A stretch of DNA of 64,000 nucleotides from Adineta vaga. Its lineage: Eukaryota; Rotifera. Under the pieces are notes generated by a model. That model searched no databases and was not told the DNA's origin. It was given only the letters and a program-made list of their open reading frames with translations. The translations under genes and the position numbers were made by a program. Location of the stretch: assembly GCA_021613535.1 (NCBI GenBank), contig CP075493.1, positions 3,658,001 to 3,722,000 on the forward strand. The letters are read 5' to 3'. Below, one piece after another: positions 48,901-61,539 of this stretch (within the stretch, counting starts at the first letter, position 1; the number at the start of each line of letters is the position of its first letter).

Positions 48901-49132
48901 ACTTAACCATCCATACTCCATTGCATTCTTTTTATTTCTTTGTTCAATAGCACTTCGAATCATATTATGAGCATTGAACGGTGTGACGTGTGCTAAATTA
49001 AATCACATAAACAATGAATTATTGTCGAGAACAACTTCAAAACAAATGATTTATCTTAATTTTTATTATACCAGGTATATTCGTTGAACAATCGCATATC
49101 GGACAAAATTTACGTCGACGTAGATATCTCAT
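45938..49132 (-). CDS. single-pass membrane protein with long cytoplasmic tail, unknown
   Basis: Ten exons close in phase to 874 aa: 49132-49072, 48992-48815, 48759-48587, 48532-48394, 48347-48217, 48159-47981, 47922-47623, 47567-47102, 46987-46472, 46419-45938. The short N-terminus has CPICDCSTN and no clear signal peptide. One span (MTIVAVSILFVILLAIINLILFAV) lies at about residues 56-79. The tail of nearly 800 residues is low-complexity, rich in Ser, Asp, Gln and Pro, with no domain I recognise. Proline-rich segments (ISPPPSSF, PAPPPLLK) could bind SH3 or WW domains. The neighbouring upstream gene encodes a secreted lectin/CUB protein without a membrane span, so the two could be parts of one receptor, but no splice site joining them was found. 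Confidence 0.7.
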
Positions 49133-49370
49133 TATCAATAAATGATATGATCATATACGTCATTGAAAGAACATGTAAGACTTAAATCAATAAATAAATA
49201 GAGATGGAAAGAAAAATGATACGCCTTAGTCGTTATGTAAATAGAACTGCTTGATGAAGTCAATTGACTTTTCGGATGATGGAATTTTCCGAAAAAATCA
49301 TCGCAAAATACAAAAGATAGCTGCTTGTTATAAGTAGCGAATTATTTAGTTCTATACGACTTTTTTGAAA
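49133..49370. other. short interval between two minus-strand genes
   Basis: 238 nt with in-frame stops before ATG 49132 and no acceptor directly upstream of it. Promoter of the long-tailed membrane protein, or an unrecognised intron. Confidence 0.4.
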
Positions 49371-52300
49371 CTACACAACATCTAATTCTCGAAAAGGATG
49401 AATGATGAAATTTTTCATACCATCAGCTTGAATTCCGACAGCATTACGTTCACTAACACCTGGATATTGTTGTGGATGATAACGTTTAACTGGAGGTGTA
49501 TTGATAGAAATTACTTTCCAATTCGATTTGGTTGAAATTAAGTCGATTTGCTGACGAGGTGATACAGATAACAAAGAATTTGTCGTTACAGTTGTTTCAA
49601 TCTTAGATGTTGGTTCATATTGATCTGAATCATCATAATTCTCATCAACGAAATTACTAGGTTTTTTACTTGACGATTTGAACCAGAAAAGATTTGTTTT
49701 GTCTGTAGTACTTGTAGGTATTGGCGTCTTTTTATCAAGAAAATGTACCATACTTTGTGTAGTAGTAGTAGTAGTAGCTGTTGTTGTTTTGTTGTATAGG
49801 GAGTCGTAGTCATTGTAGAATTGTCGTGAATGTTTGTTGTGTTGTAGTGGTTATTCGTGTCGTGGTAGTTGTGAATTGTGTAGTTGAATGGATATTAATT
49901 GATGATTTTTGAGGTCTAGTAGTATACCATTGCCATTGCCACCAATCAAAAGGACCAGCAGGTGAATACCAAGGTGTAGGCACTGGTAGGGTTATTTTTG
50001 CTGTAGAACGCATGGCTGATGTAGTAGTGATTCGTGGTGTAGTGGTAGTAGCAGTTTTGGTTGTGGTGGTTGTTTTTGTTGTTAACATTAGTATTCTAGT
50101 TGATGGATGAGAGTTACCGAAACTATAGTATATCCATGGTCTATGTGTAAATAATAAACGTCGATGAGCTGTAGCAGTTCGAGTAGCTGTCGTGGAAGTA
50201 GTGTGAGTGTAGACAAAAAAGTTGTAGATTTCGTAGTCGTAGATGTAGTGGTAGATTCTAAATGTGAGAATACATATAGATCATTCATAAGAATCACTCG
50301 CAGATATAGAAAATTCAAAAAATCAATCAATTTATTTACTTGTTGTGGTTGTGGTTGTGGTTGTAGTTGTTGTCGATTTTGTTGTTATTCGAGTACTGGT
50401 TGTCGTCGATCGTTGTGTTGTGGTTGATGGACTATCATGCCATGTAAAATTCCATTTGACCACTGGTAATTGATATGTTGTAGTTCGTAGTAAATTTGTT
50501 CTTGATCTATTCGATTTCTGTGGTCGATTTTTTAAGAGCCATCCATAAGGCCCATACGCCACATTAACTGTTTGTAATGCTCCATATGGATATGTAAAAG
50601 CACTTGATACTGTTGATGTATTTGTTTCTAGGAAATATTTAAAAGAAGGAACTAAAATATGCGTATATTTTTCACACGTGTTTGTTGATCCATCCATTTT
50701 TGTTGTCTCAGTATGCTAACACTTAATCTTAACATCTTTCACACGCCACACCTCTATTCTATTCATTTGAAAATTGACAAGAATGTGAGGACAAATGGCT
50801 ATACATGTGTACGTAGAAGATTATCACGACGCCACGAAAGGTAAGGCCATTGTATAATACAAAATCGAGGTGACAATGTGTGTGTGTGTGTGTTTACCTT
50901 CAGTATAGATTAGAATGTATGATAGACTTACTAGAGTTTATATCAATAGATGATGAATGAGGCGTGGTCGTTGTCATACGTATATGTAGCATGTGATTAT
51001 TGTTCGATATTGTTGGATTGGGTGGATTATTAAATGCTAAACGACTCCAACCATGATCGGATGATGTTGAAATTGAAGGCGGTGCAATTGATGCTGCTGT
51101 GGCAACTAATGGTACACCAATATTATCACGTGATCCACAATGTAAATGAACTTCTGCAGCAGGATGACTCGCTTTAATAAATAAAATTTAATAAGTAATT
51201 GTAGAGAAAAACATGATACAATCAAACCTTCATAAACAATCCAAAATCCTCCACGTACAGTCGGTATATGACTATAAAAATTGATATATAAGGAATTAGA
51301 ATCACTTAAATAATTATGTCCTTGTTGTAAATAAGTACATTGTGTACTTCTTTGTTCATTACTACTCTGTAAATAAAGACCAGCACCAGCACAATGTTCT
51401 ACGAGAAGAAAACGAAAAGATCCATTTTCTATTCTATGACGTAACAAACAAAATACAAACGATCATAAGGAATTAGTTGAAAGACAATAACAGAAAGTAA
51501 TAGACGATGTTGTAATTGTGTCGATAATTTACACCAACAATCATCACTTGATGTATACGGATTTGGAAAATTTGGTGTTTGTAATGTCCCCCAAGACGAT
51601 GTGATCGCTTGTGATGAACATACATCATGAATAAATGCATCTTTATTAATAAAGAAAACGATATTTTCTCAATTTAAAATTATAAAATTCGGTTTTTGAT
51701 CTCTCACTCTCTCCCTTTGTTATTAGTATCTTGTATTATTTTTCTTTATCTATTCACACCTTTGCTCCTCCTCAATTGTCAAGAGATTAATTGTACAACG
51801 TTCGATTATTATTACTTGGTGACATAGAAGAAAGATGTTGTAATCTAATCTCACTAGTGTTTAATTGCTCTCTCTTGTCTGATCTCTCTCTCTCTCTCTA
51901 CTCTTAAGTTTTCTTATTTTGATGAACGTGTTTAAAGATATATTTCTATTTAATCCATTTAATTAATTATTTTTTATCGTACCTGATATACATTCGAAAA
52001 ATGCCATCGTATAATCAATTAATTGATTATGACAATTATCTTTTGGACTATTTAAACGTATACGTTGCATATGTAATGAACAATTTTCTCGTCCTGAACA
52101 AGCTGATGTAAAACTTGTATGAACTTTACAATCGACACCATTTGATTCTTTTGAAATTTGTTTTTGTTTTAAACATTGAATTGGTAAACGTGAACTATTT
52201 TTAACGGATGCATCAAATGCATCTAACATACGAATTTTTTCATTTAATCCACAACGTATTTGCATGATACCTGGTTCATCTGAATTATGACAATAGACAG

Positions 52301-52444
52301 CTGTTAATGCATCTAAATCAAAAAGAAATCATATTAATAAGAAAGAAAATGAATGTCATTACTTGTCAATGGTACAACTGGAGGTATTTGTGTTAATGAT
52401 TGTTGAATGAAAAATACGAGTAGACAAACTGAAATTTGTTTCAT
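49371..52444 (-). CDS. secreted SUEL-type lectin + CUB + Thr-rich protein
   Basis: Exons start at ATG 52444 (to 52363), then 52312-51983, 51640-51228, 51171-50932, 50627-50340 and 50257-49371. Signal peptide MKQISVCLLVFFIQQSLTQ. Residues about 30-135 resemble a rhamnose/galactose-binding SUEL lectin (CSGRENCSLHMQRI, CHNQLIDYTMAFFEC). Next is a CUB-like module (SSWGTLQTPNFPNPY, DDCWC, VEHCAGAG, FYSHIPTVRGGFWIVYEG). A long Thr-rich, mucin-like C-terminus follows, interrupted by W/P-rich bits (PFDWWQWQWY, YPYGALQTVNVAYGPYG). Four apparent frameshifts (51450-51453, 50215-50220, 49813-49814, 49787-49790) are each repaired by adding one base, which points to sequence error. The product would be an O-glycosylated extracellular protein, perhaps a substrate of GALNT-type enzymes. 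Confidence 0.7.
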
Positions 52445-53797
52445 GTTTCTGGTCAAAAATCAAATACTGATTTTCTGTTGTTCTGAACAATACATATATA
52501 ATCGATTGAAATAGTTCGTATTCATTTGATTTTCGTCGTTGTCTTTAGCAATTGATTGATTGAATGAATAATAATAATAATAATACATTCAGCATGTATC
52601 GTCTGTAAAGATAGACAAATGTTAAAATCGATGTTTGAATGTCTCTATTGAATATTGTTTCTAGGTCGTTGACTTTATTTTCAGAGAAGAAAGACATGAA
52701 TAACAAATCGAATGAGGTCAACATTAATGAATTGACTTTTGTCTTTAGTTAAATGTATATTTAATACTTGCATCTTCTCTCTTAAAACATTAGGAACAAA
52801 AAAAAGAAGAAGAAAACTTCATACCAAATGAGTAACGACGCGACGATGACTATGCTATGTCAACTTGGCGGCATGTTTAACAAGGCAGTGCAACGATAAA
52901 AATGTACAAAAAAAAATGATCAAGAAGACAAAGAAGAAGAAGAACATGTCATCCCCAAACTACTATCAATGTATGCATTAATCCTATCTCGACAGGAGGA
53001 AGAGAAATAGAGCTATACATCTTTGCTCGTACATTGTCTTTCTCTCTCTTTCCCATTAATGTATGATTTTAGATCATTGATGTTCTTTCTCTTACTGTTG
53101 GCGCGTGAGTAAATAATAATGTGAGGTGTATACTGGACTATTTCCCTTAAAGAAAGGGACTAACGAGCGGAAGATGGACTTGTTTGAGATATACGCGATT
53201 AGTGTTTCTTTTTTATTTCCTGAGAAATAATAATAATGATTATTATGATTTCTATCCTGTTCATCGAATGTACACTTACCGTATTTATTCAAATGAAAGA
53301 AATGAAAATTTTAAAGACAAAAAACAACTGTGATCAACTAATAGAATCATTGGATTGTTTTTTTTATCTTGTCTAGACATATGATGGATTCAAGACGATA
53401 AAAAATAGAAATGCGAAACGAATGATGATACTGTATATGATTCAAAATCACGTACATAGAACTATTAACAGAATTATGAACGTGTATATCAATAGAAACA
53501 AAATGCATGTTGAAAAATCTGTTGATGTTAAAAAAATACACGAACTTAACAATGATGTTTTGTGAAATTAAAGTATAGTAAGTGATATCATTTTACTTAA
53601 GTTATGTTTATACATTCTGACTTTTAGTTAAAACAAAAGATATGTTCATTCGTTATGAAAAAATGAGGAAATATTTGCATTAATTGAGTATTATATTTAT
53701 TTGAGAAGAAGAAAAAGAAACGAAAAGACACAAATCTACTAAGTCTTGTATACACAAATCAATTAACTTCTAAAAAGACATTCACACAATAAAACTA
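52445..53797. other. intergenic
   Basis: Upstream of the lectin/CUB gene and 3' flank of CEP120. No supported ORF; a TAA/AAT trinucleotide run lies at about 52567-52583. Confidence 0.6.
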
Positions 53798-56700
53798 CTA
53801 ATGACGACTACTACTACTACTTTTGCGGTTCATTGCTTCTTGTATTCGTCGTTCAAGTTCTTGAATTAAAGCATCACTATGTGTATAAGTGCCTGTTTGT
53901 AATAGTGTATCTCGATGTTCAATTAAAACACCTAATTGTTGATCGACTTGTTCATAATGATCATTATCATCAGATAGTGTTGAAATTGTTTGTAAACCAT
54001 GATCAATAACGGTTGGAGTAGAAGAAACTTCTTTTAGTCTACAAAAGAAAATTTCATCGTTATGAATTATTGATTTTGTTTTCTTACTTATATAATTCAT
54101 TTTTGATACCTTCTAATTGTTTATGATCATTTTTCATAATTTCATTTTCTTCAGCTGCTAAATATCTATGATTAAAATAAAGAATAGAATCATTTATTTT
54201 TTCTTTGTATACATAGCTTCTTAAAATCTCACCGTAATCGCATATGTTCTAATTCTTGTTGTTGTTTTTGTACTAAAACTTTCGATTGTTCTTGTTCTCG
54301 TTGTTTTAAACGTTGATATTCTTTTAAAGCTTTAAGCCATTGTTGTTTATAACGATCACTAGCTGTTAATGATGCATCTAATTTACGTTGAAGTTCATTC
54401 TAAAGAAGTATTTATTAAAAAAATTCGAAAAATGATCAGTAAATTTGTACATTACTTTTTCAAGTGTAAGCATATTGATTTCAGCTTGAAGTTTAACTTC
54501 AGGTGCAGTTCGTTGTTTGTCTTTGTAAGAAAACAATTCTTGTTCTTTATCACGATAACGTTTTTCCCATTCAGCTCCAGAACGTTTTAAACGAATGATT
54601 TCATCATCGAGTGCTTGATTTTTGCTTCTAAAAAAAGAATATTCTTTAGAAGATTATCCAAATGAAATAAACAGGATATCTTTGATATCGCAAAACAATA
54701 TGTGTTTTGTTTTCTTTCTAAGAAAAGATTACTAATGAACTATCAACTATAGAAAGAAAAAAGAGATGTAAAGAACAAAAATATCTATAATCTACTTTTC
54801 GAGAGTAATTGTATGTTCAGATTGTTCTTGTAAACGTTTGGAAGCTTCACGTATTTCAATATGTTTATTATCATATTCACGTTTTAAATCAACTTGCATA
54901 CGTTGAAGCTTTAAAGAATAATAAGAAAGAAAAGATATAAGATTGAATTTAAGACATGCTTTACTTCTTGTTCATTATTATTCAATTGTTTTTCACGTTT
55001 TTCAATATCTGCTAAAGCTTTTTTCATTTGTCTTTCTAATTCACCATATTCTTTCATCTATAAATCATGTAACATTTAGACAAAATAAAGAAATTGAATT
55101 TTAATCAAACTTTTTTCTGTAATATTGATTCACGTTCACGATCTTTTTCTTTAAATGCTTCCATTAACTCATACAATTTCTTTGCTTCAACTTCACGTAA
55201 CTATATTGAATTGAAAAGAATAAACTTTCTAAAACTAAGAAGGTGAATACAAACATGTTTTTCGAATTCAAGTTCTTTGCTTTCTTTCCATAATTGTAAT
55301 TCATATGCTGCTTGTAATTGTGCATCATCATTTGGACGTTGAAAAACATGATCAAGACCAAGATGTTGCTAAAAGAAAAAAATCAAATCAAATAGTGATG
55401 TGTATTTAAAAGAATTGTTTTAATTATCAAATCATACTGGTGGTGGTACTGATTGAGATCGAGGTGTGACTGTTGAATTGAGTTGTAATGCTCCAAGGTC
55501 TTCGATTACTATAGTAACTAATAATTCTCCACATTTTCTAGAAAATTTTAAGTATAATTGTAAACTTAATTAAAAAGATATCTTACTCAGTATTTCCACC
55601 AATGAGTGACAATGCTTGAGTCCAAGTTTGTCTCCATCCAAGAATTCCATTTGTAGTAGACGAACAACGTTGTTTTTCCATTTGTAAAACTTTATCTAAT
55701 TGAAGTCGAACAAGAGCAAATAATTGATCTTTACGTTCACTACGTTCATTATCCCGACAGTAAACTTCGATTGTTAACGGTTCATGATGAAAATGTGTTT
55801 GTAATTGTTCAGCATTAACAGCGAAATTAAATATACATAAACCATGTGGTAATAAATGTTCATTCGGTGGTGCAGATGATGTATAAGGAATATGTAATGG
55901 TGGATGAGTTAATATTGGTGTTGATGTACCAAGAAATGGATAAACATAACGACAATATAAATACGCTGAATGTGATAAACGTAAATTACGAAGAGATTTC
56001 AGATCAATGGATAAACAATAATGATGAGTTAGATGATGATGATTATTAGAATTATCAAATATAGGCGACGGAAGACGATCATCAGTTGTTGCATGATTAT
56101 TGATAGATAGTTGTTGCATTCGTGGTCGAATACTAGATAAAAATATGAAAACATTTTCAAAAATAGAAGATTTTTGCAGTACCTGTTTTCATTCTCAATA
56201 TTTGTCGTACTTGAATTATGATTATTCATACTGTTCGTTCTTGTTCGATTTTGTTTTTCATGATTTATACTTTGATCATTCGCAGGTGTTTCACGTGCTA
56301 ATTTAATTTCAATTTTAACTGTTGGTTGTAAATCTTCATTATCCATATTAGACTTAATCTTTTCATTTCCAGTTGATGGACTTAGATGAAGATAAAACAC
56401 TTCTGTTAAAACATCAAATGTTTTATCCATGCCAGATCTTTGCTGTAATTGTTTGACAATTTTATGTAAAGGAATATGTGTTTGACCAACAATATCATTT
56501 CCTGAACATAGACGAAATTCAATTGGATGAAATGTTTCAAGATAAGTTCGAAGCAATTGAATTGATGAACGTATACGAAAACTTGCACGTTCGGGATCAA
56601 AATTTGCTTGAATTAAATCATGAAATTTTTTTGTAACAACATTATTTTCGAAGAGTGTATAGAAGAAAAAGTATTCATCTTGATTACTTAAATTTGTACT

Positions 56701-57516
56701 TGATGGTATTAACTAGAAATATATCAAATCAATGAAACTAGTTGTTCAAAAGAAAATGAATTACATGAATAAGATTTTTAGCAGAACAAACTGTAATTGC
56801 TAATGAAAATATCTCAGCAGATGAGACATCAGCACCTAATTGATAGTAATTCTTATCTTTGAGAAGAACTGGTTGAAGATGTTTAGAACGTGTGGTTATT
56901 GAACTTATATTTGATGATGTTTTGCCTAGAAGATATTGTTAAGAAAATAGGATAAGAGAATTTGAACAGTTTTACTAGGTTTTGATATTGTCGATGTACT
57001 TTTTGGTGCTTGATCATCTTCAATATACGCACAGATACTAAATTCAGGTTTTAGTTTTGGAAATTTTGTTTGCAATAAACGATGCCAACGAATCGTCTAG
57101 AGAAATACTTTTACAATTATGAACTATATAGAAAATAATGATATACTTGAGTAGTAGTCAATGGACGAACATCAATTATAAAATAACCAAGATTTTCACG
57201 AGATCCTGAAGTTGTTGTTACATAAGCATTACATTTAATAACACTACGTTGTAGTTTATGTTGTTGAAACGTTTTTTTGTCAAGTTCCCATGCTAATTCT
57301 TGATTGATATCAGGTGTCGAAGAAAATTCTACAGGATCAGTAAGAAGAATTTCACCATCGAACTTTGCATCGACAGTTAATTGGCATGAAGATTGACTTG
57401 GAAAATTTCGACCTAATAAAAGGCATGATTGGTTTCTCATACGATTGTAATTTACATGAAAAGAACTTACCTTCGAGAATAGAAACAACTAAAAGAAGAC
57501 GATCTTGTTGAGGCAT
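53798..57516 (-). CDS. CEP120: CEP120 (centriole/cilium assembly protein)
   Basis: Fifteen exons close in phase to 945 aa: 57516-57471, 57412-57147, 57096-56976, 56925-56765, 56712-56183, 56132-55587, 55537-55438, 55368-55255, 55200-55111, 55057-54965, 54908-54796, 54627-54456, 54399-54233, 54165-54088, 54038-53798. The first 130 residues form the C2A domain with the family signature RLLLVVSILEGRNFP...DAKFDGEILLTDPVEF...ELAWELD. Middle C2-like (DUF3668) parts follow (about 140-570), then a long coiled coil (about 610-900, for example LERQMKKALADIEKREKQL). CEP120 promotes centriole elongation and appendage assembly with SPICE1 and CPAP. Length and order agree with animal CEP120 (about 990 aa). 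Confidence 0.95.
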
Positions 57517-58245
57517 TTACATCAATTGATTATCTAAATCTCTTTTAATTTTCTATACTTGAACAAAGAATAAATTTCGTGATGAGTCATCAAAACCATC
57601 AAATGTATTTGTTGGTATGGAAACGGACTCGATGAAAACTTAGATTGTTATAGAAAACTTAATCATAACTATCGTACCTAATCGTAAGATAAAGAAAGAA
57701 AACATTACAAACTAGTTATTTATAAGATTAAACGACTTGCAAAATACCATCGATAGATGTCACCATATGAACACTTTGAAAATATCATGTATCGTTTTAA
57801 CTGTTCTTCTCCAAACATCCAAAAAACAAGTTGTGAAGACTCTCTCATTAGCAACTTAGAACAAACAAATAGTTTCAATTGCTTGAACAAACACTTTTTT
57901 CTATAGTACTTTTTATGGCAAAGTTCATGCTCTTTTTCTCGAAATAACAACAACAACTTGAATATAATCTTACTGATTTGCGAGTATGGAAGCATTATAA
58001 CAAGCTTATTTTCTTTTCTTGACAAATCTTTACATAGAAACTTGAAAAAAATCTCATTACAACTTCTAATCAACTTTTTTAGTATTATTCGAGCCGTACG
58101 TGAAGACAAGTTTTCTTTCTCCTTCTCTCTCGCTCTTTAGTGATTCTTATTTCATACCTTGATGACGAAAGTAATGTTTATAAAAATACAAAACTCTCTT
58201 GATTGTGTATCACATTATCCTATTCATATTTTTGATTAAATACAC
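57517..58245. other. divergent interval between CEP120 and ankyrin gene
   Basis: 729 nt upstream of both CEP120 (minus) and the ankyrin protein (plus). A 129-codon minus ORF (57720-58109) lies here but has no domain or splice context. Presumed promoters. Confidence 0.5.
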
Positions 58246-59544
58246 ATGAAACATAAATCGGTCGAACATCTCCTCGATGCTATTCAACAAGGTCAATTGA
58301 GTAAAATCATTTCCTTGATTAAATATGGTCATAATATCTATGTTAAAAATAAAGTCCAACAAAATCTTCTTGTTTATATTATTCAACAACAACGTCATCA
58401 GCAAGATTCTTCCTTAATACAAAAACGTTTTCAAATATTTAAATACTTAATTAAACATTATAATCTCGATATTCATTCATTGGATTCTTATGGTAAAAAT
58501 CTATTTAATTGGACAACAAACTTGAACTGTACACAAGAAGCACTCTATCTATTGAATACTTATCCTGGTGATATTGATATACTTCGTCGTGATCGATCCG
58601 GTTCATGCTCTTTACATTATGCTGTCGAACATGGAAATGAAGTTCTTGTTCATGCTATTGTTAATTATCTCTTACGTTATCGAATGAGATTTGATATTAA
58701 AGATGCATATGATAATACTCCAGAAGATTTAGCAAATAAATTAGGTTATGAAAAAATATCTCATTTTTTAAATCAAGCATGTCGTTCAACAATATTTATG
58801 TCAAGAGAAATACCATTTAAACTAGTAGAAACAACAAAAACACCATCATCGACATCATCATCATCATCATCATCATCATCAATCGCGATTTTATCGGAAT
58901 ATTATTTCACTATGGAAACACGAATTCATGCAGCGAAAAGTGTAGAAGATTGGGAAACAGTTAGAAAATTGAGAGCATTTCGGAAAAGTATGAAGATTAA
59001 GAAATCTAATAAAACACGTAAATATCTTCTTTTTTCTCGTAACTATATACAGTCAGATTGACCTTTGTACATCATTATTTTTCTGATGTAAGCGATTAGT
59101 ATTCGAACGTTATTCTATTTCTATGTTATAGTTGACCCTCAGCCACAAACACATACAAAAACATCATCTATTCCTTGTCTTCCGAAAATTGTCTCATCTG
59201 AAAATACTTCCTCATCCAATGACATTAGTGGTGGTGGTGGTGGTGGTAGTGGACAATCTGAACAGATGTTACATTTATTTGAACTACATTTATCATCTTC
59301 ATTTCGCCGACCATTTGTACCTATTTGTCAACGAACTATAGTTCCAACTGTTATTTTTCAACGTTCACAGCATGGACATCATAAAATTGGTCATTCATCA
59401 CCTGCACATATATCATCTGCATTAAACCTTCGTAGAACAGATTTGGAACCTAGTCAAATAAGTCCCACGGGAATACAAGAAAACCATCTCTCTATTCCAC
59501 CAGTTTATAGACAACATCGTCAGACTGCTCCGACAACGAATTGA
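58246..59544 (+). CDS. ankyrin-repeat protein
   Basis: Exons 58246-59017 and 59132-59544 join in phase 1 to 394 aa. Ankyrin-like units are visible: SVEHLLDAIQQGQLSKIISLIKYG at the N-terminus, DSYGKNLFNWTTN, and the best one, DRSGSCSLHYAVEHGNEVLVHAIVNYLL followed by DAYDNTPEDLANKLGYEKISHFL. A poly-Ser run (58850-58880) separates them from a segment with ETRIHAAKSVEDWETVRKLRAFRKSMKIKKS. The C-terminal exon has a Gly run (GGGGGGSGG-type) and ends with a His/Gln/Pro-rich tail. Protein-binding scaffold; partner unknown. Confidence 0.8.
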
Positions 59545-61539
59545 TTAACCTTCAGACATATTTTTAATTAAAATATGACAAATAAAAAATTATACAGTGC
59601 TGAAAATAGTTATGAAACCATACGAAGCTTAAGGGTGGTATTCATCATCTTGAGAATATGTAATTTATAGCCACTCTTGGTTGAAATATTTGTTTGATTA
59701 TTGTTAAATTTAAGCGTCATTTTATCGAAGGATAATTATAAAAGACACTTTTTTTAAATTTATTTCTAAAGATGTCATGCATCTTATTCAATTGTTCTTT
59801 TCTTCTCCTGTAATCAAACATTTGATCTCCGATCTTTTGATTTCTTTTTAAAAAGGGAAAACGAGATGGAGAAAGCTATTCTCACATCATCATCACCACC
59901 ATCTTTAGTGACATAATTTGATAAAAAGACCAACGAAATCATCTGATCTTTTCACTTTTGACAATGATTAGAAGAAAATAAGTATATGAAGACAACATGT
60001 CAATTTGATGATAATTAACGCTAACACATCTATCCCTCCATATGATCATTATGAGAGTAAATGGACAGGTCACACATTCATCACATACTGCATTATAGAA
60101 AGACTTAAAATCGTTAATTCTGTTAACAAATCAATAAGGACGAAAGAAAGAAAGTGAAGATTCAATTAGAATAGAGAATTTAATCTTCTTCACATTAATT
60201 AAGATATAAAATCACACATCATGTCAGGAAATTACTCTTGACAGTAATAGTAGCGAACTAGCTAATCATTAAATGAACTTTACGCTCGTTTCTTTTTTTC
60301 ATTTAATTAAAAAATCTCTCGATTAAATTTTCTTTGTATTCAAAATCCAAAAAAAAGTTTCTTCATTGCATGTTGATGAACTTTTCATCTCACATCTTTT
60401 GTTGTCATGCCATGATTAGCACTATAGATAGTATATAATCAGGTGAGAAAAGCTTTGATATGAACTAAGTTAATGATGACGTTAATTGTCAAAGACAAGA
60501 TTCATCCTACATCATGTCATTGAAGTTAGCCTCTTTCTCTCTTCTCTTGTCCTCTTCTTTTTGACGATGAAAGAACGTGAATTTATTTCGAAGACTCGTT
60601 AAGACTAATTGACTTTTCACAGCAGGCAATCAAGTCAGAAAAAAGTGAGTTGTTCTACTGTCGTTACAGAAACCGCTAATTAAAATTCAACGCATAGGAT
60701 ATGACACATCAAAAAAAAAAAGAAAAGAAAGAAAAATCATCCATCCACTCCATGTTGAAGCATCTCATTGAAGAATAATTTAATCAAATATTAAATTCAG
60801 ACAATCAATTCATGATGATGTATTATCTACTCATTTTTGCAAAGTGATCATTATAAAACTGAACTCTAAGAAATTTTGCTTTCTTTTAAAGACGTTAACG
60901 AGAAAAAAAAAGTCGCATTTATAACCGTAAATAGAAATGTCACGCTAGTTAATTATGTATTAGAATAAACATAAACATATTCATTATATCTATAATTGAA
61001 ATTTGTTTAATAATGTTAATAATGATGAATCGTTTCATGTACTTTATTCTTATGTATATAAAACAATTAGAAAGAGCATAACCAAATATAATTAATAATA
61101 ATAAAAAGAAAAGAAAACGTTTTTAATTCTATATTTCGAAATTTATTTATTTTTAAAAACATATCAATTCAATTTGTTGAGAGAAGAAATTAGTCCGCCT
61201 CATATTCATTGGTTAAACGAGTTTATAATTACATCCGCCTTTGCCATTCGTTCGATGGGTGTTATTTAGACGAATAGAAAAAGAAATGAAGGAAAGAGAG
61301 AGAGAAAGAAGAGAAGAATAACCATTTTGATTAATATTTTGCTTCATTTCTTTCTGCTCTTTTTTTTTTCCTTCTCTTTCTCTCTTTTCATCATTACAGT
61401 ACTAACCTATTCAGCACAATCATTATTAGATTATTCATTAAATAAATTAAAAAAAACAACATAGTCACAAGTCAAGAAGAAATCTCATCAACATTCATAC
61501 GAGTAAATTATCATATTAATAGAAATAAACCGAACTAGA
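59545..61539. other. long intergenic interval upstream of Rx homeobox
   Basis: Nearly 2 kb without a supported ORF, between the ankyrin gene and the Rx-type homeobox gene, both plus. Likely holds the regulatory DNA of the homeobox gene. Contains several A-rich and AG-rich runs (for example 61290-61316). Confidence 0.6.

Noticed and set aside
49371-52444. lectin/CUB gene as a pseudogene
   Set aside because: All its frame breaks are cured by one added base, three of the four in short homopolymers; the domains and splice sites are otherwise intact, which fits sequence error better than decay.
57720-58109. 129-codon minus ORF between CEP120 and the ankyrin gene
   Set aside because: No domain, no signal or span, no splice or acceptor context, and it fills the presumed shared promoter. 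Kept out until there is transcript evidence.
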